Under the pieces are notes generated by a model, which was not told where the DNA came from, did no database searches, and was given only the letters and a program-made list of their open reading frames with translations. DNA of 64,000 nucleotides from JBGPGW01 sp046349515. GTDB lineage: Bacteria > Pseudomonadota > Alphaproteobacteria > CADEGL01. The position numbers and the translations under genes are program-made. The stretch is from positions 21,515-85,514 of the forward strand of contig JAXMCE010000014.1 of the NCBI GenBank assembly GCA_046349515.1, given 5' to 3'. Positions 62,943 through 64,000 of this stretch are shown here, piece by piece; position 1 is the first letter of the stretch; the number at the start of each line of letters is the position of its first letter.

Positions 62943-63084
62943 AGCATTTCTCGTCCGCGGCGTAAGAATACGCGGGTTGGGCCTTAGGAATTTTTGAATA
63001 CTAGATATTGGGGGTGTCGGGAGTGTAGGCCACAATATGCCGCAGGGGCTCACATCGTACAGGCTCCGCTCGGGGATCGAGCAA

Positions 63085-63107
63085 CCTCCTAAAGACATTT
63101 AAGGAGG
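63085..63107 (-). terminator. hairpin after the LapG-like gene
   Basis: On the minus strand, CCTCC-TTAAA-TGTC-TTTAGGAGG (one-base bulge) starts two bases after the stop codon and is followed by TTGC. The weak T-run makes it a modest terminator, separating the protease from the transporter unit. Confidence 0.45.
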
Positions 63108-63108
63108 G

Positions 63109-63786
63109 CTATTGGCGATGCAACCACCATGCCTGTTCGTTGATGGAGTAGATCGGCTTGTAGTGGCGGATTCGTTCGGTCGACACGGTCGTCTTGATCT
63201 GATTGTCGAGCGCCAGGACATCGCCGTCCAAGTAGACCACCAGGATCGCGTGATGGACCCGCAAATTGAGGTCCTGCAGGACGACGAGGCGCAAGGAGTC
63301 GTTGTCGAAGCCGAGATAGCGAAGCGAGAGGAATTTGATGATCGCGTAATCCTCGCAATCCCCGTTTCGATCGAGAAACTCGCGGGGCGTCTCCCAATAG
63401 TCCTCGACACCCCAATTGACGAGGTCTGTGACGTATGGGTGGTCGTTTGCGTATTTGTTGACGGCTTCGACCTGCGCGCGGCGATCAAGGCGTTGGAGCG
63501 TGTCGAGAAAATTGCGCCAAGTATGGAGAAGGCAGGGCTCGAAGCCGCTCGGCGTGCACGGACCCTTGAGAACGGTGGCCTCGACAAGATGGCGCTCGAG
63601 CATTCCAAGCCATTTCTGGAAGGGCTTAAGGCTGTCCGAGCGGGTTTCACGCGTGCCGAAAAGCGAGGGGGTCGCGTCGGCCGGTGCAGCACCGAGAAGC
63701 GCAAGCAGCAGGACGGACGCAGCAATGGTGCCGCGCCGCGGTCTCTTTCGAGCTCCGTTTCCCGCATGCTGTTGATGGCTCGCCAT
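63109..63786 (-). CDS. periplasmic transglutaminase-like cysteine protease (LapG/BTLCP family)
   Basis: A 225-residue exported protein with a signal peptide (hydrophobic core about 19-34) and a BTLCP domain. The catalytic triad is visible: Cys144 in NGDCEDYAIIK, His179 in HHAILVV and Asp194 in LDNQ. Such proteases cut an N-terminal region of a giant adhesin and so release it from the cell surface; the LapD receptor holds them back when cyclic-di-GMP is high. It lies with a type I exporter, as in LapG-LapB-LapC sets. A twin-domain GTTAAC box lies upstream at 63835. Confidence 0.88.
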   Translation of the reverse strand: MASHQQHAGNGARKRPRRGTIAASVLLLALLGAAPADATPSLFGTRETRSDSLKPFQKWLGMLERHLVEATVLKGPCTPSGFEPCLLHTWRNFLDTLQRLDRRAQVEAVNKYANDHPYVTDLVNWGVEDYWETPREFLDRNGDCEDYAIIKFLSLRYLGFDNDSLRLVVLQDLNLRVHHAILVVYLDGDVLALDNQIKTTVSTERIRHYKPIYSINEQAWWLHRQ

Positions 63787-63965
63787 CCTGGCTCTCCACG
63801 CGACTGCCTGTCCCAGCCAGCATAGCCAGGCTTCGTTAACGACCGGCCAACAGAGGCATTAAGGGTCCGGAAACCTTGCGTCGATAGAACAGGTTAAGCG
63901 CCATTTGCCCGTTCTTTCGACACGCGCCGGACCAACGCGATCGGCCCCGCGCCCTGCATGGACCG

Positions 63966-64000
63966 ATGACGGACACGACGACCCGCCGCACGAGTGTTTC
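63966..64000 (+). CDS. possible start of a further plus-strand gene, cut by the window edge
   Basis: An ATG at 63966 opens MTDTTTRRTSV and runs to the edge. Only 11 codons are visible and no clear ribosome-binding site is seen, so this is weak. The preceding spacer (63787-63965) contains GTTAAC at 63835 and two more TTAA sites, at 63870 and 63893. Confidence 0.2.
   Translation, partial: MTDTTTRRTSV

Overview
The window is a gene-dense, GC-rich chromosomal segment from an alphaproteobacterium. The evidence for this is an Irr-type Fur regulator beside a fabA-fabB-fabI locus, the rpsT / dnaA-dnaN-recF-gyrB order, a CtrA-type box (TTAA-N7-TTAAC), a mutM/ubiE divergent pair leading into ubiB-coaBC-dut, and a complete-looking alphaproteobacterial style cobalamin cluster. 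I cannot name the genus. No rRNA, tRNA, IS element, prophage or CRISPR array was seen.

Layout. 1-4.6 kb: end of rbfA, then truB, rpsO and pnp (translation and RNA turnover) closed by a strong terminator, then a glycerophosphodiesterase. 4.8-8 kb: fabA-fabB-fabI (unsaturated fatty acid synthesis) and irr. 8-12.3 kb: a rubrerythrin / Fe-S protein / DUF3501 stress cluster behind a palindromic operator, an SH3 protein and a 2-hydroxyacid dehydrogenase. 12.3-18.1 kb: a minus-strand ubiE-ubiB-coaBC-dut-moeB operon divergent from mutM. 18.2-29 kb: enoyl-CoA hydratase, rpsT, then rhodanese-dnaA, dnaN-recF-gyrB and a class A penicillin-binding protein. 29-31.8 kb: ada, a metallopeptidase and a DapA-family aldolase, all minus.

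31.9-57.4 kb is a 25-kb cobalamin region: cobB, cobA, cbiD-cobK, a tightly overlapped cbiX-cobH-cobL-cobI-cbiG/cobJ-cobM operon, cobD, a cobS-cobC-[riboswitch]-cobP-cobW-cobN-cobO-SYLF-cobQ run, and cobT. It mixes markers of the early-cobalt (anaerobic-type) route (CbiX, CbiD, a CbiG domain) with the late-cobalt chelatase CobN and CobW. No cobG, cobZ, cobF, or cobaltochelatase small subunits were found here. A full B12 riboswitch begins about two bases after the cobC stop, and a hairpin covers the cobP ribosome-binding site. Non-cobalamin passengers are sco1 plus a lipoprotein, an EthD-domain protein, an ankyrin protein, a SYLF protein and a cyclase-family protein.

57.4-64 kb: an ABC-2 exporter pair, then a type I secretion permease/ATPase and membrane fusion protein with a LapG-like periplasmic cysteine protease. 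This is the export and release machinery for a large surface adhesin, with a perfect CtrA-type site in the spacer between protease and transporter. The adhesin itself, an outer-membrane TolC partner and LapD are not in the window.
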